The notes beneath the pieces are model-generated. The model worked only from the letters and a program-made list of their open reading frames with translations. It was not told the origin of the DNA and did no database searches. From Butyricicoccus_A sp963588905 (GTDB taxonomy: Bacteria; Bacillota; Clostridia; Oscillospirales; Butyricicoccaceae), in assembly GCA_963588905.1 (NCBI GenBank), contig CAVAJF010000004.1, positions 1 through 64,000 of the forward strand: a DNA stretch of 64,000 bases. The letters are read 5' to 3'. A program made the position numbers and the translations under genes. The stretch's first letter is position 1. Each line of letters begins with the position of its first letter. Below are positions 8,223 through 17,185 of this stretch, piece after piece.

Positions 8223-9086
8223 TTACTTGACAGCTACAAAGCCGACCTTTTCAAATACCTTGGTCGCAGCATCGCTGTGCAGATAATCCAAGAATTCCTG
8301 TGCTTCCTTCGGATGCTTGCTGTTTTTCATCACAGCTGCCGGATAAATAGTCTTGCCGCACATTTCCTCTGTCGCTTCACCGACAACCTGCAGGCCTGCG
8401 CTGTACGCATCGGTGTAGTAGACAATGCCGCAATCCGCACTGCCCTCGGAAACCTGCGTGGTAACTTCCTTTACATTGGAGCCATAGGTGATTTCACCAG
8501 CGTCTGCCAGTGCCTTTTCGTCCAGTCCAAAATACTGCAAAATCTTCTGGGTGTACTGGCCGACCGGCACATCGCTGTTACCCATCGCCATCAGCACATC
8601 GCCGCTCTCCAGCTTGCTCTTGAGATCGTCAAAGCTCTGAATGTTTTTCGGATTGCTGTCCGGAACGACCAGAGCGACCTTGTTTTCCAGAAGGTCAATG
8701 CGGCTGTCGCTATTGACAAAATCCAGCTTTTCCGGATTTGCCGTCTCATCCTTGGAAGCGTCCAGCTGATCCATCTGCTTTTGTGCCGCAGAAATGAATA
8801 CATCGCAGGTCGCGCCTTCCTGAATCTGGGTCTTGAGCGTACCGGAGGAATCAAAATTGTAGGTCAGCGTGATGTCCTTGTGCTGTGCCTCATAATCGGT
8901 CTTGATCTGATTCAGCGTCTCCGTCATGGATGCCGCCGCAAAAACGACCAGTTCGGTCTTTTCACTGGAATTGGATGCCGAGCCGGTGTCCGTATTTGTG
9001 CTCGTGCTGCCGCAGCCGGTCAGACCTGCCGTCATAGTCATAGCCAGCGCCAGCAGCGCTGCCATCGCTTTGGTTCTCTTTTTCAT
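8223..9086 (-). CDS. modA: molybdate-binding lipoprotein ModA
   Basis: A 287-residue substrate-binding protein. The signal peptide ends in the lipobox AGLTGCG, giving a lipid-anchored extracellular protein. The ModA signature VFAAASMTETLNQI holds the oxyanion-binding serine, and CDVFISAAQKQM, SDVPVGQYTQKIL and CGIVYYTDAYSAG complete the ligand-binding segments. It begins the modABC segment 28 bp after the MOSC-Mog gene, so it is probably part of the same long transcript as the cofactor genes. Confidence 0.95.
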   Translation of the reverse strand: MKKRTKAMAALLALAMTMTAGLTGCGSTSTNTDTGSASNSSEKTELVVFAAASMTETLNQIKTDYEAQHKDITLTYNFDSSGTLKTQIQEGATCDVFISAAQKQMDQLDASKDETANPEKLDFVNSDSRIDLLENKVALVVPDSNPKNIQSFDDLKSKLESGDVLMAMGNSDVPVGQYTQKILQYFGLDEKALADAGEITYGSNVKEVTTQVSEGSADCGIVYYTDAYSAGLQVVGEATEEMCGKTIYPAAVMKNSKHPKEAQEFLDYLHSDAATKVFEKVGFVAVK

Positions 9087-9114
9087 GTGATGGTACTCCT
9101 TTTGAAAAAATAAT

Positions 9115-10050
9115 CTATGCTCGTGCGCAGTCGTGTACTGTCCCGCGCAAAAGTCCTAATCCATGCGAGATAGTGTCCATAAACACATCCATCGTTTCCA
9201 TGCACGCCTTCGGGCTGCCCGGCAGATTGATAATCAATGTTCGTCCGCGAATGACAGACACCGCCCGCGACAACATTGCCCGTTTGGTAATCTTCATGGA
9301 TTCCGCTCGAATTGCCTCAGCAATTCCGGGCACCTGTCTGTCTGCTACGGCAAGTGTTGCCTCCGGCGTGACATCTCTCTGTGAGAATCCCGTTCCGCCG
9401 GTTGTCAAAATCAAATCTGGCTGCCGCTGATCACACAAGCGAATCAGTTCGCGTTCCAGTGCTTCCCGTCCATCCGGCAGCAGCAGCTGTTCAATCACCG
9501 TATAACCGGTTTCCCGCAGCCGCTGCGCAATCATCGGGCCACTTTTGTCCTCTCGCGTTCCCGCCGCACCGGCATCGCTCAGCGTAATCACCGCCGCCTG
9601 AAACGGAAACGGCTGTGTCCGCGCAACGACCTGCATGTCTGCTCCGACAGCAATTGTTCCGCCGTGCAGCACCCGTGCAAACACGCCCTCTCGCGGCATG
9701 ATACAGTCCCCGACGCGCTGATATATCGCGCAGTGTGTATGACACTCCTTGCCGATCTGCGTGATTTCCAGCAAAACTTCGCCGCACTGTAATTGGGTGC
9801 CCACTGGCAACGCACGAAAATCAATCCCTGTCACGGCAAGATTTTCACCGAATGCGCCTGCTTCCACCGGTACACCGCGCGCGCGAAAGGCATCAATTTT
9901 TTCCTGCTGCAGCAGGCTGACCTGCCGATGCCAGTTTCCCGCGTGTGCATCTCCTTGTATGCCATAATCCGGCACAAACTGTGCCTCGGCAATTGGCTTT
10001 TTGGGTGTACCGCGCGCTTTGCTGATACAAATCGCTGTCACAATTCCCAT
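9115..10050 (-). CDS. MOSC domain - MogA molybdopterin adenylyltransferase fusion
   Basis: A 311-residue two-domain protein. Residues about 1-145 are a MOSC domain (GIQGDAHAGNWHRQVSLL, AGAFGENL, GKECHTHC), related to the C-terminal domain of molybdenum cofactor sulfurase. Residues about 148-311 are a MogA/MoaB domain (TLSDAGAAGTREDKSG, LTTGGTGFSQRDVTPEA, NLPGSPKACME), which adenylylates molybdopterin before metal insertion. The ATG at 10050 is preferred because GGAGG lies just upstream; a TTG at 10062 would include it. It starts one base after the moaA stop. A MOSC unit next to a hydroxylase needing a terminal S/Se ligand is suggestive. Confidence 0.9.
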   Translation of the reverse strand: MGIVTAICISKARGTPKKPIAEAQFVPDYGIQGDAHAGNWHRQVSLLQQEKIDAFRARGVPVEAGAFGENLAVTGIDFRALPVGTQLQCGEVLLEITQIGKECHTHCAIYQRVGDCIMPREGVFARVLHGGTIAVGADMQVVARTQPFPFQAAVITLSDAGAAGTREDKSGPMIAQRLRETGYTVIEQLLLPDGREALERELIRLCDQRQPDLILTTGGTGFSQRDVTPEATLAVADRQVPGIAEAIRAESMKITKRAMLSRAVSVIRGRTLIINLPGSPKACMETMDVFMDTISHGLGLLRGTVHDCARA

Positions 10051-10051
10051 A

Positions 10052-11017
10052 CTATCCTCCAATTCGATTCATCGTCTGTCGCTCTGCGTCTATTTTTTCC
10101 GTTCCCAAACAATGTGTCTCCGGTTTGTGATAGATGCTCTGGCGCATGGTTTCCCGCAGGACATTATCCGATGCGCCGGAGCGCAGCAAGCCGCGCAAAT
10201 CAACATGTGTTTTATAGCTCAGACACGGTTTGAGCTGGCCGGTACTCGTCAGGCGCACGCGATTGCACGTCCTGCAAAACCGATGAGTCATCGGTGCAAT
10301 CAGTCCCATCTGACCGACCCATTGCCCGCTGGCATAGTATCGCGCCGGCGCGCTGCTGTCCTGTGTCTGCACCGGCTGCAAATCGCTCCAACGGCGACGC
10401 AGTAAACGCAGTACCTGTTCCGCATCGCCGGATTCGCATACGTTGCCCTGTCCCAGCGGCATCTGCTCGATAAATCGAACGGAAATCGGAAATTCTTGCG
10501 CCAAAGCGGCAATGTCTTCCCATTCTTCCCGATTTTCCGCCAGCAAAACGGTATTGGTCTTGGTTTTTAATCCCGCCTGTACACACGCTTGCAGCAGTGC
10601 CCGCCAATCCGGCATGGTATCCCGTCCGGTAATCGCCCGAAACCGCCCCGGCTGCAGCGTATCCAGACTAATATTCACCGCTTGTAAGCCCGCCTGCACC
10701 AAATCCGGCAGCAGTTCCGGCAGCAACACGCCGTTTGTCGTCAGGGCAATGGTTTCAATTTCCGGAATATCATGCAGCATCCGAATCAAGTCTGTGCAGC
10801 CCTTGCGCACCAGCGGTTCCCCGCCGGTAATGCGCACTTTGGTGATGCCCAGAGAAGCGGCAATGCGCACCAGCCGCACAATTTCTTCATAGCGCAAAAT
10901 ATCTGCGTGCTGCAATAACGGCACGCCGTTCGGCATACAATACAAGCAGTTTAGATTGCAGCGGTCTGTAATGGATACACGCAAATAATTGATTTGTCTT
11001 TCAAACTGATCGGTCAC
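10052..11017 (-). CDS. moaA: GTP 3',8-cyclase MoaA
   Basis: A 321-residue radical-SAM enzyme that begins molybdenum cofactor synthesis from GTP. The SAM cluster is CNLNCLYC (Cys20, Cys24, Cys27). The second, substrate-binding cluster is in the C-terminal CRTCNRVRLTSTG...KPCL segment, and the chain ends in the conserved double glycine (NRIGG). ITGGEPLVRKG and NISLDTL are further MoaA motifs. Its start overlaps the moaC stop by four bases. Confidence 0.97.
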   Translation of the reverse strand: MTDQFERQINYLRVSITDRCNLNCLYCMPNGVPLLQHADILRYEEIVRLVRIAASLGITKVRITGGEPLVRKGCTDLIRMLHDIPEIETIALTTNGVLLPELLPDLVQAGLQAVNISLDTLQPGRFRAITGRDTMPDWRALLQACVQAGLKTKTNTVLLAENREEWEDIAALAQEFPISVRFIEQMPLGQGNVCESGDAEQVLRLLRRRWSDLQPVQTQDSSAPARYYASGQWVGQMGLIAPMTHRFCRTCNRVRLTSTGQLKPCLSYKTHVDLRGLLRSGASDNVLRETMRQSIYHKPETHCLGTEKIDAERQTMNRIGG

Positions 11018-11505
11018 GGCTTCACCTGTTCAAAGGAAAAATCGCCGCTGCGGCCGCCGTGCTTTTCGATCAGATGCACCGCTGTGATTTCCATTCGTTT
11101 ATCCAATGCTTTGAGCATATCATAAATCGTCAGCAAAGCGAGATTGCATCCGGTCAGGGCTTCCATCTCTACGCCGGTCTTGCCGTCACAGGCAACAAAG
11201 CATTGCGCTTCGATGGCGTTTTGTTCCGGCAGCAGGGAAAACGTCACCTTACAATTGGTCAAGTTCAAGCGATGACACAGCGGGATCAAATCCGCTGTTT
11301 TCTTTGCCGCCATAATGCCTGCAATCTGCGCGACGCCAAGCACATCTCCCTTCTTTGCCGTGCCCTGCTGTACAGCTGCAAACGCCTCGGCGTTCATGTG
11401 AATCTCACCGCGCGCAACAGCCGTCCGATGCGTGACCTGCTTTTCGCCGACATCGACCATGACCGCATTGCCCGCTTGGTCAATATGCGTGAGTTTGTGT
11501 TCCAT
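11014..11505 (-). CDS. moaC: cyclic pyranopterin monophosphate synthase MoaC
   Basis: A 163-residue MoaC, which acts with MoaA to make cPMP. Family motifs are MVDVGEKQVTHRTAVA near the start, the LIPLCHRLNLT active-site segment, and the GVEMEALTGCNLALLTIYDM stretch. The start is ATG at 11505; an adjacent GTG at 11508, spaced seven bases from AAGGG, is nearly as good. It is coupled to moaA through an ATGA overlap. MoaD, MoaE and MoeB, needed for the next step, are not in the window. Confidence 0.95.
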   Translation of the reverse strand: MEHKLTHIDQAGNAVMVDVGEKQVTHRTAVARGEIHMNAEAFAAVQQGTAKKGDVLGVAQIAGIMAAKKTADLIPLCHRLNLTNCKVTFSLLPEQNAIEAQCFVACDGKTGVEMEALTGCNLALLTIYDMLKALDKRMEITAVHLIEKHGGRSGDFSFEQVKP

Positions 11506-11508
11506 CAC

Positions 11509-12534
11509 TTATACACCCTTTCCAAAGCCGCAGTTCGGGAAATGACAAACCTCGCAATTGAGACATAAGCCGCCGTTTCCGAGTCCCGCCAGCCACTGGG
11601 CGGTAATCGGTACATCTGCCAGCAAGCGCGGCAAAACCAAATCAAAAATCGTCCGCTTCGCATACATCACGCAGCCGGGCAATCCACATACCGGGCGACC
11701 ATCCGGCATATAGGAAGCGAGAAACATCGCTCCCGGCAGCACCGGTGCACCATACGAGACGATCTGCGCGCCGGTATTGCGAATGGCAAGCGGCGTGCGG
11801 TCATCGGGATCAACACTCATGCCGCCCGTACAAAATACCATCTCACAGCCATCGTCCAGCATAGTTTGAATCGCCTGCGTAATAACCGCCGCATCATCGC
11901 CCGGACAGACATGCGCCGTCATGGCACAGCCGTATTCTCCGAGCTTCTGCACAATGACATCGGTAAATGTATCCTTTATCAGCCCCTTGGCGACTTCACT
12001 TCCCGTCGTCACGACGCCAAAAGTCTTTTTTTTGAGCGGATACAGCTGAATGAGCGGCTTTTCACCCGCTGCTTCTTTCGCGCGCTGCATTTTTTCCTTC
12101 TCGATGACCAGCGGAATGATGCGTGTGCCGCACAGCTTCGCGCCCTTTTTTACGACAAAACCGGATGGCTGTGTCGCAATCATCATTTCACCGAGACTGT
12201 TGACGCGGCGCAAGCCATCCAAATCGACCATAAGCAGGCCATCTCTGTCCGCAATCAGCTCAATCTTGCCTTCTTTGGCTTCTGAGGCGTGCATATAGTC
12301 TCCCTGGCAAATATCCCGCAGAATTTCTGCCGCTTCATTTTCATGCAGCATGTTCTCGTTGTTTTCCCAGATATAAATATGCTCCTTGCCGACGCTGAGC
12401 AACACAGGAATATCCTCTTCTCGAATGATATGTCCCTTGCGGAACACGGCATCCTTTGTCACGCCCTTGATAATCTGTGTGATGTCATGGCACAGCACCT
12501 GTCCCACGGCATCTTCCGTCCGTATCAGCTTCAT
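11509..12534 (-). CDS. MoeA-like molybdopterin-binding protein with Cys-rich tail
   Basis: A 341-residue protein with a MoCF/MoeA-type core: VVTTGSEVAKGLIKDTFTD, the FCTGGMSVDPDDRTPLA loop and GAPVLPGAMFLASYM. It is shorter than classical MoeA (about 400 residues). The last 20 residues hold four cysteines, with CLNCEVC and CHFPNC, a possible metal or cluster site absent from standard MoeA. Family relatives are found beside molybdenum hydroxylase genes in Clostridia. It probably inserts or holds Mo on molybdopterin. The ATG overlaps the modE-like stop (ATGA). Confidence 0.85.
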   Translation of the reverse strand: MKLIRTEDAVGQVLCHDITQIIKGVTKDAVFRKGHIIREEDIPVLLSVGKEHIYIWENNENMLHENEAAEILRDICQGDYMHASEAKEGKIELIADRDGLLMVDLDGLRRVNSLGEMMIATQPSGFVVKKGAKLCGTRIIPLVIEKEKMQRAKEAAGEKPLIQLYPLKKKTFGVVTTGSEVAKGLIKDTFTDVIVQKLGEYGCAMTAHVCPGDDAAVITQAIQTMLDDGCEMVFCTGGMSVDPDDRTPLAIRNTGAQIVSYGAPVLPGAMFLASYMPDGRPVCGLPGCVMYAKRTIFDLVLPRLLADVPITAQWLAGLGNGGLCLNCEVCHFPNCGFGKGV

Positions 12535-12914
12535 ACGTTCTCTCCTTCTGTCTGTACAGGAAAATACTGCGCCAACCGCCGTTCGGCGTACTGCTTGACG
12601 TCCTGTTCATATGCCGTGAACCGGTCAAGCAGATACGCTCCCGCCGGTGTCAGCTTGGCGCTTCCGCCGCCTGCGCCGCCGCGTGTGCGCTCGACAAGCG
12701 TTGTCTCCAACGCCGCTTCCATGTGCCGAATCATATGCCGTCCTTTGGAATAGGACAGTCCCATCTCTGCACACGCCTGCTGTACCGAGCCGGTCGCTCG
12801 GATACCTGCCAGCAAATCCTTGGTTCCCGGTCCAAAAAATCGGTCACCCTCCGCATTTAACCGCACGCGCGGATTGGCGCGCAGTTTTTTGTTAAATGGA
12901 TAGATTACAGACAA
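12531..12914 (-). CDS. ModE-type winged-helix regulator lacking the molybdate domain
   Basis: A 127-residue DNA-binding protein with the ModE N-terminal/LysR-type winged helix: GTKDLLAGIRATGSVQQACAEMG is the recognition region and RGGAGGGSAKLTPAG the wing. The molybdate-sensing TOBE domains of full ModE are missing, so how it senses is unknown. It has a TTG start supported by GGAGG seven bases upstream; no ATG fits. It heads the moeA-moaC-moaA-mog-modABC run and probably regulates that run. Confidence 0.85.
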   Translation of the reverse strand: MSVIYPFNKKLRANPRVRLNAEGDRFFGPGTKDLLAGIRATGSVQQACAEMGLSYSKGRHMIRHMEAALETTLVERTRGGAGGGSAKLTPAGAYLLDRFTAYEQDVKQYAERRLAQYFPVQTEGENV

Positions 12915-12963
12915 TTGAATGCCTCCATTTTTTCGAGTGTCTTTTTCAAGACATTCGCTTTTT

Positions 12964-13001
12964 CAAAAAGAACTCGTACTCTCTCAAAGAATACGAGTTC
13001 T
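12964..13001 (-). terminator. terminator or attenuator between mocA and the modE-like gene
   Basis: A perfect 10-bp stem, AGAACTCGTA at 12969-12978 with TACGAGTTCT at 12992-13001, is followed on the minus strand by five Ts. It closes the selD-to-mocA transcript. The modE-like start is only 50 bp further on and I see no good promoter between, so partial read-through here could set expression of the second operon. Confidence 0.82.
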
Positions 13002-13016
13002 CACGTGGTCACTTCT

Positions 13017-13619
13017 TTATGGTTTTATTGTACTGAATCCGCCCTCATTTGTCAATATGGGAACATCCCAATCGCGCCGTTCCCGCCGCGGAATATCAAA
13101 CCAGAAGATGTCACCCGGATGCTGTTTCATGATTTTCCGCCCGCCGGTATCGCCGGACAGCCGCAGCAGCTGCTCGCACCACGCGCCGGAAAACAAAGTC
13201 GGATTGCCCGGCTGTCCTTCTGACGCAACTGATGCCAGTGGCTTTCCGCTTTGTATTGCCTGCGTCAAAAACTCCCGCACGGTTTCCGCCCGCAGTTCCG
13301 GTTGGTCAGCCGTAAAGAATGCCAGCCAATCGGCGTGTTGCGCTGCACGCACGCCGTGGCGAACGGATGCCGCGATTCCTTCCGCGGCATCCACATTGTG
13401 CACCACCTGCATCCCCAGTCTCTGTGCGTGCTGTTCAATGCGCGGATACTGACTGACAACAATGACTTGTACGGTCTGTCCGTTTATCGTCTGCCGAGAT
13501 ACCGTGTGCAGCAGCTCCAGCGCATACTGGTACATGGGTGTGCCATCAATCTCATACAGCAGCTTATTAGACCCAAAACGCCGTCCAAAACCGGACGCCA
13601 GCAAAATACATGCAATCAT
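13017..13619 (-). CDS. mocA: molybdenum cofactor cytidylyltransferase (MocA-like)
   Basis: A 200-residue nucleotidyltransferase that would join CTP to Mo-molybdopterin to make the cytosine dinucleotide cofactor used by bacterial xanthine dehydrogenase-type enzymes. The GTP/CTP-binding start ILLASGFGRRFGSNKLL is clear, with FFTADQPEL and a late GNPTLF. The ATG at 13619 overlaps the stop of the hydroxylase large subunit as ATGA, which decides the start. Its place directly after the hydroxylase supports the cytidylyl assignment over the guanylyl one. Confidence 0.88.
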   Translation of the reverse strand: MIACILLASGFGRRFGSNKLLYEIDGTPMYQYALELLHTVSRQTINGQTVQVIVVSQYPRIEQHAQRLGMQVVHNVDAAEGIAASVRHGVRAAQHADWLAFFTADQPELRAETVREFLTQAIQSGKPLASVASEGQPGNPTLFSGAWCEQLLRLSGDTGGRKIMKQHPGDIFWFDIPRRERRDWDVPILTNEGGFSTIKP

Positions 13620-15934
13620 CCCTGCTGCTTCTTTTGCTGTATGCCGCGCCATACGTGCTCCGGCAAAATTGGCAGCTCATGATGCATAACACCCGTCGCA
13701 TTGAAAATCGCATGGGCAAGTGCCGGAGATGGCGTATTGATGACAATTTCGCCGATGCTCTTCGCGCCAAACGGCCCTGTCGGCTCATAGCTCTGGCGGA
13801 AATCCACTTCAATGTCTGGGACATCCATACGCGTCGGGATTTTATACTGCATAAAATTGCGCATCCGATTGAAGCCCGTGTCGCTGTAATTCTGTCCTTC
13901 ATACAGTGCCATACCCAGACCCTGCATCAAACCGCCTTCTGTCTGCACACGTGCTAAATTCGGGTTGACAACCGTGCCGCAATCTACGCAGGCGGTATAT
14001 TTGAGCGGAACGACCTTGCCGGTCTCCGGGTCCAGATCAATTTCTACCATGCCGACCATGTACGGCGGAGGAGAAACCGGACTGTTGCCGCCCGCGGTGA
14101 CACTCTGCCAGCCCTCTGTACCGCCTTGCAGCTGATTGGCCAAATCTTTCAGCGTAATGCTGTTGCCGGTGCTCACGCAGGTCAGCACCTTGCCGTCAAA
14201 TTCCACTTCATCCTTCGGGCATTCCAGACGCTTTGCCGCCTGCTCCGTGATGTTTTGGCGCAGCTGCTCTGCCGCCTTGACGACGGCATTACCGGTCAAA
14301 TACGTGGTAGACGATGCATAGGAACCGGAATCATACGGCGACGTATCGGTATCTACACCGTAGGTGACAACATCGTCTAAATCGCATTCCAGAACATCTG
14401 CCGCCATCTGCGCCAAAATGGTATCACTGCCGGTACCCATATCCGTACTGCCCACGAGCAGGCTGTAGAATCCATCATCGTTCATCTTGATGGTGACGTT
14501 TGCCTCATCGACAAAGCTGATGCAGCTGCCCTGCATGGCCATTGCCACACCGACACTGCGAATATGTCCATTCGGCAAGATCTTTGCCGGGAACTTGTTG
14601 TCCCAATCCATCATCTCTTTGCAGCGTGCCATACACTGATCCAATGCGCAGGCATTGGCGGTCTCATTGTTATATGCCGTCATGACGTCGCCTTCGTGCA
14701 GCATATTGTGCTCTCGAATTTTCACCGGATCAATGCCCAGCTTATGCGCCATCAAATTGACCGTGTTCTCCATGGCAAAAACGCCCTGTGTCGCGCCATA
14801 GCCGCGGTACGCGCCGGCGCTCGGATGATTGCTGTACACGGTATTCGCAACAAAACGAAACGCCTCATACTTGCCGCTGTACAGCGGAATGGATTTATGT
14901 CCCACCAGACCGATGGTCGTCGGGCCGTGCTCACCGTATGCGCCGGTATTGGACAGCGCATGAACCTCAATCGCACGAATGGTGCCGTCCTTCATGGCGC
15001 CCAGCTTGACAGTTACTTCCATCTCATGGCGCGCACTGCCCGCAATCATGGTCTCTTCGCGCGTATAGTAAATCTTGCTCGGTCTGCCGGTCAGCCATGT
15101 GACAACTGCCGGAAACCGCTCGACAACCGCCGTCTGCTTCGCGCCAAATCCGCCGCCAATGCGCGGCTTGATGACACGAATCTTGCTCTTCGGAATGCCC
15201 AGCGCATTTGCCATATTGCGGCGAACATGGAATGGAATCTGCGTCGAGCTCTGAATGACCAATCTGCCATAGGTATCCATCCAGCAATTCGCCGTAAACG
15301 GCTCCATCATCGCCTGCTGATCCTCAATGGTATGGTAGGTCTCTTCAATTACCTCATCGCAGGACGCAAACACCGCATCGACATCGCCATGGCTCACATC
15401 CTCGTGGTAGACGGAATTGCGCTTGTTGTCGCCGTGGCTCCAATCGCTCTCCGTCCAGTCATCCTCCGGATGAATGAGAGTCTCATTGTCCAAGGACTCG
15501 TGGAAGTCCAAAATTGCCGGCAAGACATCATACTGCACTTTAATCAGCTTGAGAGCTTTGTTGGCAGCTTTTTCTGTCTCTGCCGCAACAATTGCCACTT
15601 CATCTCCGACAAACCGCACGTGCTGGTTGAGAATATATCGATCATACGGTGACGCTTCGAGGAAGGTCTGTCCCGCCTGTGTAAACCGATGCTGCGGAAC
15701 ATCCTTGTATGTCAGGACACAGGCAACGCCCGGCACGAGCTTGGCCTTCGAGGTATCAATCTCCCGAATCATAGCATGGGCGTGCGGAGAGCGCAGAATT
15801 TTAATAATCAGACAGTCGTCCGGTGCCAGATCGTCTGCGTATACCGGCTTACCGGTGACCAATGCCTCCGCATCTTTTTTGACAATCGGCGCACCGACAT
15901 ACTTTCCCGGCTCTCTGGAATCTGGTAATCTCAT
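13616..15934 (-). CDS. molybdenum hydroxylase (xanthine dehydrogenase family) Mo-binding subunit
   Basis: A 772-residue large subunit of the xanthine dehydrogenase family carrying the molybdopterin cofactor. The cofactor loop IGGGFGAKQ lies near residue 260, and the catalytic glutamate is in AKSIGEIVINTPSP near the C-terminus. It forms a three-gene enzyme with the 2Fe-2S and FAD subunits upstream, joined by an ATGA overlap at 15931. No in-frame TGA is present, so selenium would enter as a labile cofactor ligand rather than selenocysteine. Surrounding yqeB, yqeC and selD mark it as a selenium-dependent molybdenum hydroxylase. The substrate, perhaps xanthine or another purine, is inferred. Confidence 0.93.
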   Translation of the reverse strand: MRLPDSREPGKYVGAPIVKKDAEALVTGKPVYADDLAPDDCLIIKILRSPHAHAMIREIDTSKAKLVPGVACVLTYKDVPQHRFTQAGQTFLEASPYDRYILNQHVRFVGDEVAIVAAETEKAANKALKLIKVQYDVLPAILDFHESLDNETLIHPEDDWTESDWSHGDNKRNSVYHEDVSHGDVDAVFASCDEVIEETYHTIEDQQAMMEPFTANCWMDTYGRLVIQSSTQIPFHVRRNMANALGIPKSKIRVIKPRIGGGFGAKQTAVVERFPAVVTWLTGRPSKIYYTREETMIAGSARHEMEVTVKLGAMKDGTIRAIEVHALSNTGAYGEHGPTTIGLVGHKSIPLYSGKYEAFRFVANTVYSNHPSAGAYRGYGATQGVFAMENTVNLMAHKLGIDPVKIREHNMLHEGDVMTAYNNETANACALDQCMARCKEMMDWDNKFPAKILPNGHIRSVGVAMAMQGSCISFVDEANVTIKMNDDGFYSLLVGSTDMGTGSDTILAQMAADVLECDLDDVVTYGVDTDTSPYDSGSYASSTTYLTGNAVVKAAEQLRQNITEQAAKRLECPKDEVEFDGKVLTCVSTGNSITLKDLANQLQGGTEGWQSVTAGGNSPVSPPPYMVGMVEIDLDPETGKVVPLKYTACVDCGTVVNPNLARVQTEGGLMQGLGMALYEGQNYSDTGFNRMRNFMQYKIPTRMDVPDIEVDFRQSYEPTGPFGAKSIGEIVINTPSPALAHAIFNATGVMHHELPILPEHVWRGIQQKKQQG

Positions 15935-16395
15935 GCTTCTGCCTCCTTCTGCTGCTTGAGCCATTTATGAATCGCACGCATATGGCTGGCATAGCCGGTA
16001 CAGCGGCACAGATTGCCGGACAGATACTCTTTGATTTCCGCATCCGTCGGATCCGTCAGCTCGCGCTTCATTGCCAGCACATTCATGATAAAGCCAGGAT
16101 TGCAGAAGCCGCACTGCTCGCCGCCTTCTCGGGCAAGAAACATGCCAAACGCATGTGCTTCCTCCTGCAAGCCTTCCAGCGTGGTCACTTCGTGTCCGGC
16201 GGCACGCGCTGCCAGCACATTGCAGCTGAGCACGGGTTTGCCGTCCAGCCACACCGTACATAGGCCGCAATTGGAGGTCTCACAGCCGCGCTTGACGCTC
16301 TTACAGTGATGCTTGCGGCAAAAATCCAACAACAGCATATCCGGCTCAATCAGATCGACGATCTGTTTGCCATTCAATTTCAACTTAATTTCCAT
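15931..16395 (-). CDS. molybdenum hydroxylase 2Fe-2S subunit
   Basis: A 154-residue iron-sulfur subunit with two 2Fe-2S clusters. The plant-ferredoxin-type cluster is formed by GCETSNCGLC and the later LSC, and the second by CGFCNPG and NLCRCTGY. It passes electrons between the Mo site and FAD. The ATG at 16395 follows AAGGA and overlaps the end of the FAD-subunit gene by 11 bases, so translation is coupled. Length and motifs are standard for XDH-type small subunits. Confidence 0.96.
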   Translation of the reverse strand: MEIKLKLNGKQIVDLIEPDMLLLDFCRKHHCKSVKRGCETSNCGLCTVWLDGKPVLSCNVLAARAAGHEVTTLEGLQEEAHAFGMFLAREGGEQCGFCNPGFIMNVLAMKRELTDPTDAEIKEYLSGNLCRCTGYASHMRAIHKWLKQQKEAEA

Positions 16396-17164
16396 CGATT
16401 TCGATCCTTTCCAGCTCATCCGCCGCGCGCTGAATCAGCACGCCGGACAGCATCCGGCGATACTCTGCCGATGCGCGAATATTGTCCTGGTAAGACAGCG
16501 CTTTCGCCTGCTCTATCAACTCCGGAATGGTATCCGCATAGACCTCCTGTGAGCGAATCGGACGCGCGCCGACAGCCGCACAATACTTGCCATCCTTGAC
16601 ACTGACCGCCGCCGTCAGAACCGGGAAATCCGTCTCTGTGTTGCGGAACGACTGATAGGCAATCTTTCGTCCTGTTTTTTGAATGTGTACGGCGGTCAAA
16701 ATGCTGTTATCCGGCTTCTGCCGACAGAATTCCGTGATCGGTATCTGTACCAATTTGTCCTCACCCTGATACAGCTCTACGGTGCAGTCCAGCGCCAGCA
16801 GCAGCGTCAGCGGATCGGAAAATCCGGCGCGCAGCCAGACCGAGCCGCCCATCGTCGCACAGTTGCGGAACTGCACGCCGACAATATGCCGCACACTCTC
16901 CTGCGCCGCATGGTCAAAATACGTGTTGAGTCCCTCGTGGGTCTCAAACTGCCGCAGCGTTGCCATCGCACCGATGATAAATTCGCTGTCTGTTTCCTCA
17001 ATTTGGTCGAGGCCCAAACCGCTCAAATCAATGGCAGTGGAGACATTGCCGCTGCTCATTTTCATCCATCCCATGCCGCCCAACACGCGGTTCGGGCGCT
17101 TTTGGTTTGCCTTCCATGCTTCTTCCAAAGAGCTTGCTTCCAAAAATTCTCGGATTGTAATCAT
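16385..17164 (-). CDS. molybdenum hydroxylase FAD-binding subunit
   Basis: A 259-residue FAD-binding subunit of the CoxM/XdhB type. FAD contacts include VLGGMGWM near residue 30 and the RNCATMGGSVW stretch around residue 120, followed by the CO dehydrogenase flavoprotein C-terminal domain. It is slightly shorter than the usual 270-290 residues. It is first of the three hydroxylase genes and starts 21 bp after yqeB. Confidence 0.92.
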   Translation of the reverse strand: MITIREFLEASSLEEAWKANQKRPNRVLGGMGWMKMSSGNVSTAIDLSGLGLDQIEETDSEFIIGAMATLRQFETHEGLNTYFDHAAQESVRHIVGVQFRNCATMGGSVWLRAGFSDPLTLLLALDCTVELYQGEDKLVQIPITEFCRQKPDNSILTAVHIQKTGRKIAYQSFRNTETDFPVLTAAVSVKDGKYCAAVGARPIRSQEVYADTIPELIEQAKALSYQDNIRASAEYRRMLSGVLIQRAADELERIEIDGN

Positions 17165-17185
17165 ATTCCCGTCACCTCATCGCCC

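Noticed and set aside
12915..13016. Molybdenum cofactor riboswitch upstream of the modE-like gene
   Set aside because: The gap is about 100 bp and holds only a simple terminator hairpin, too short for the known aptamer.
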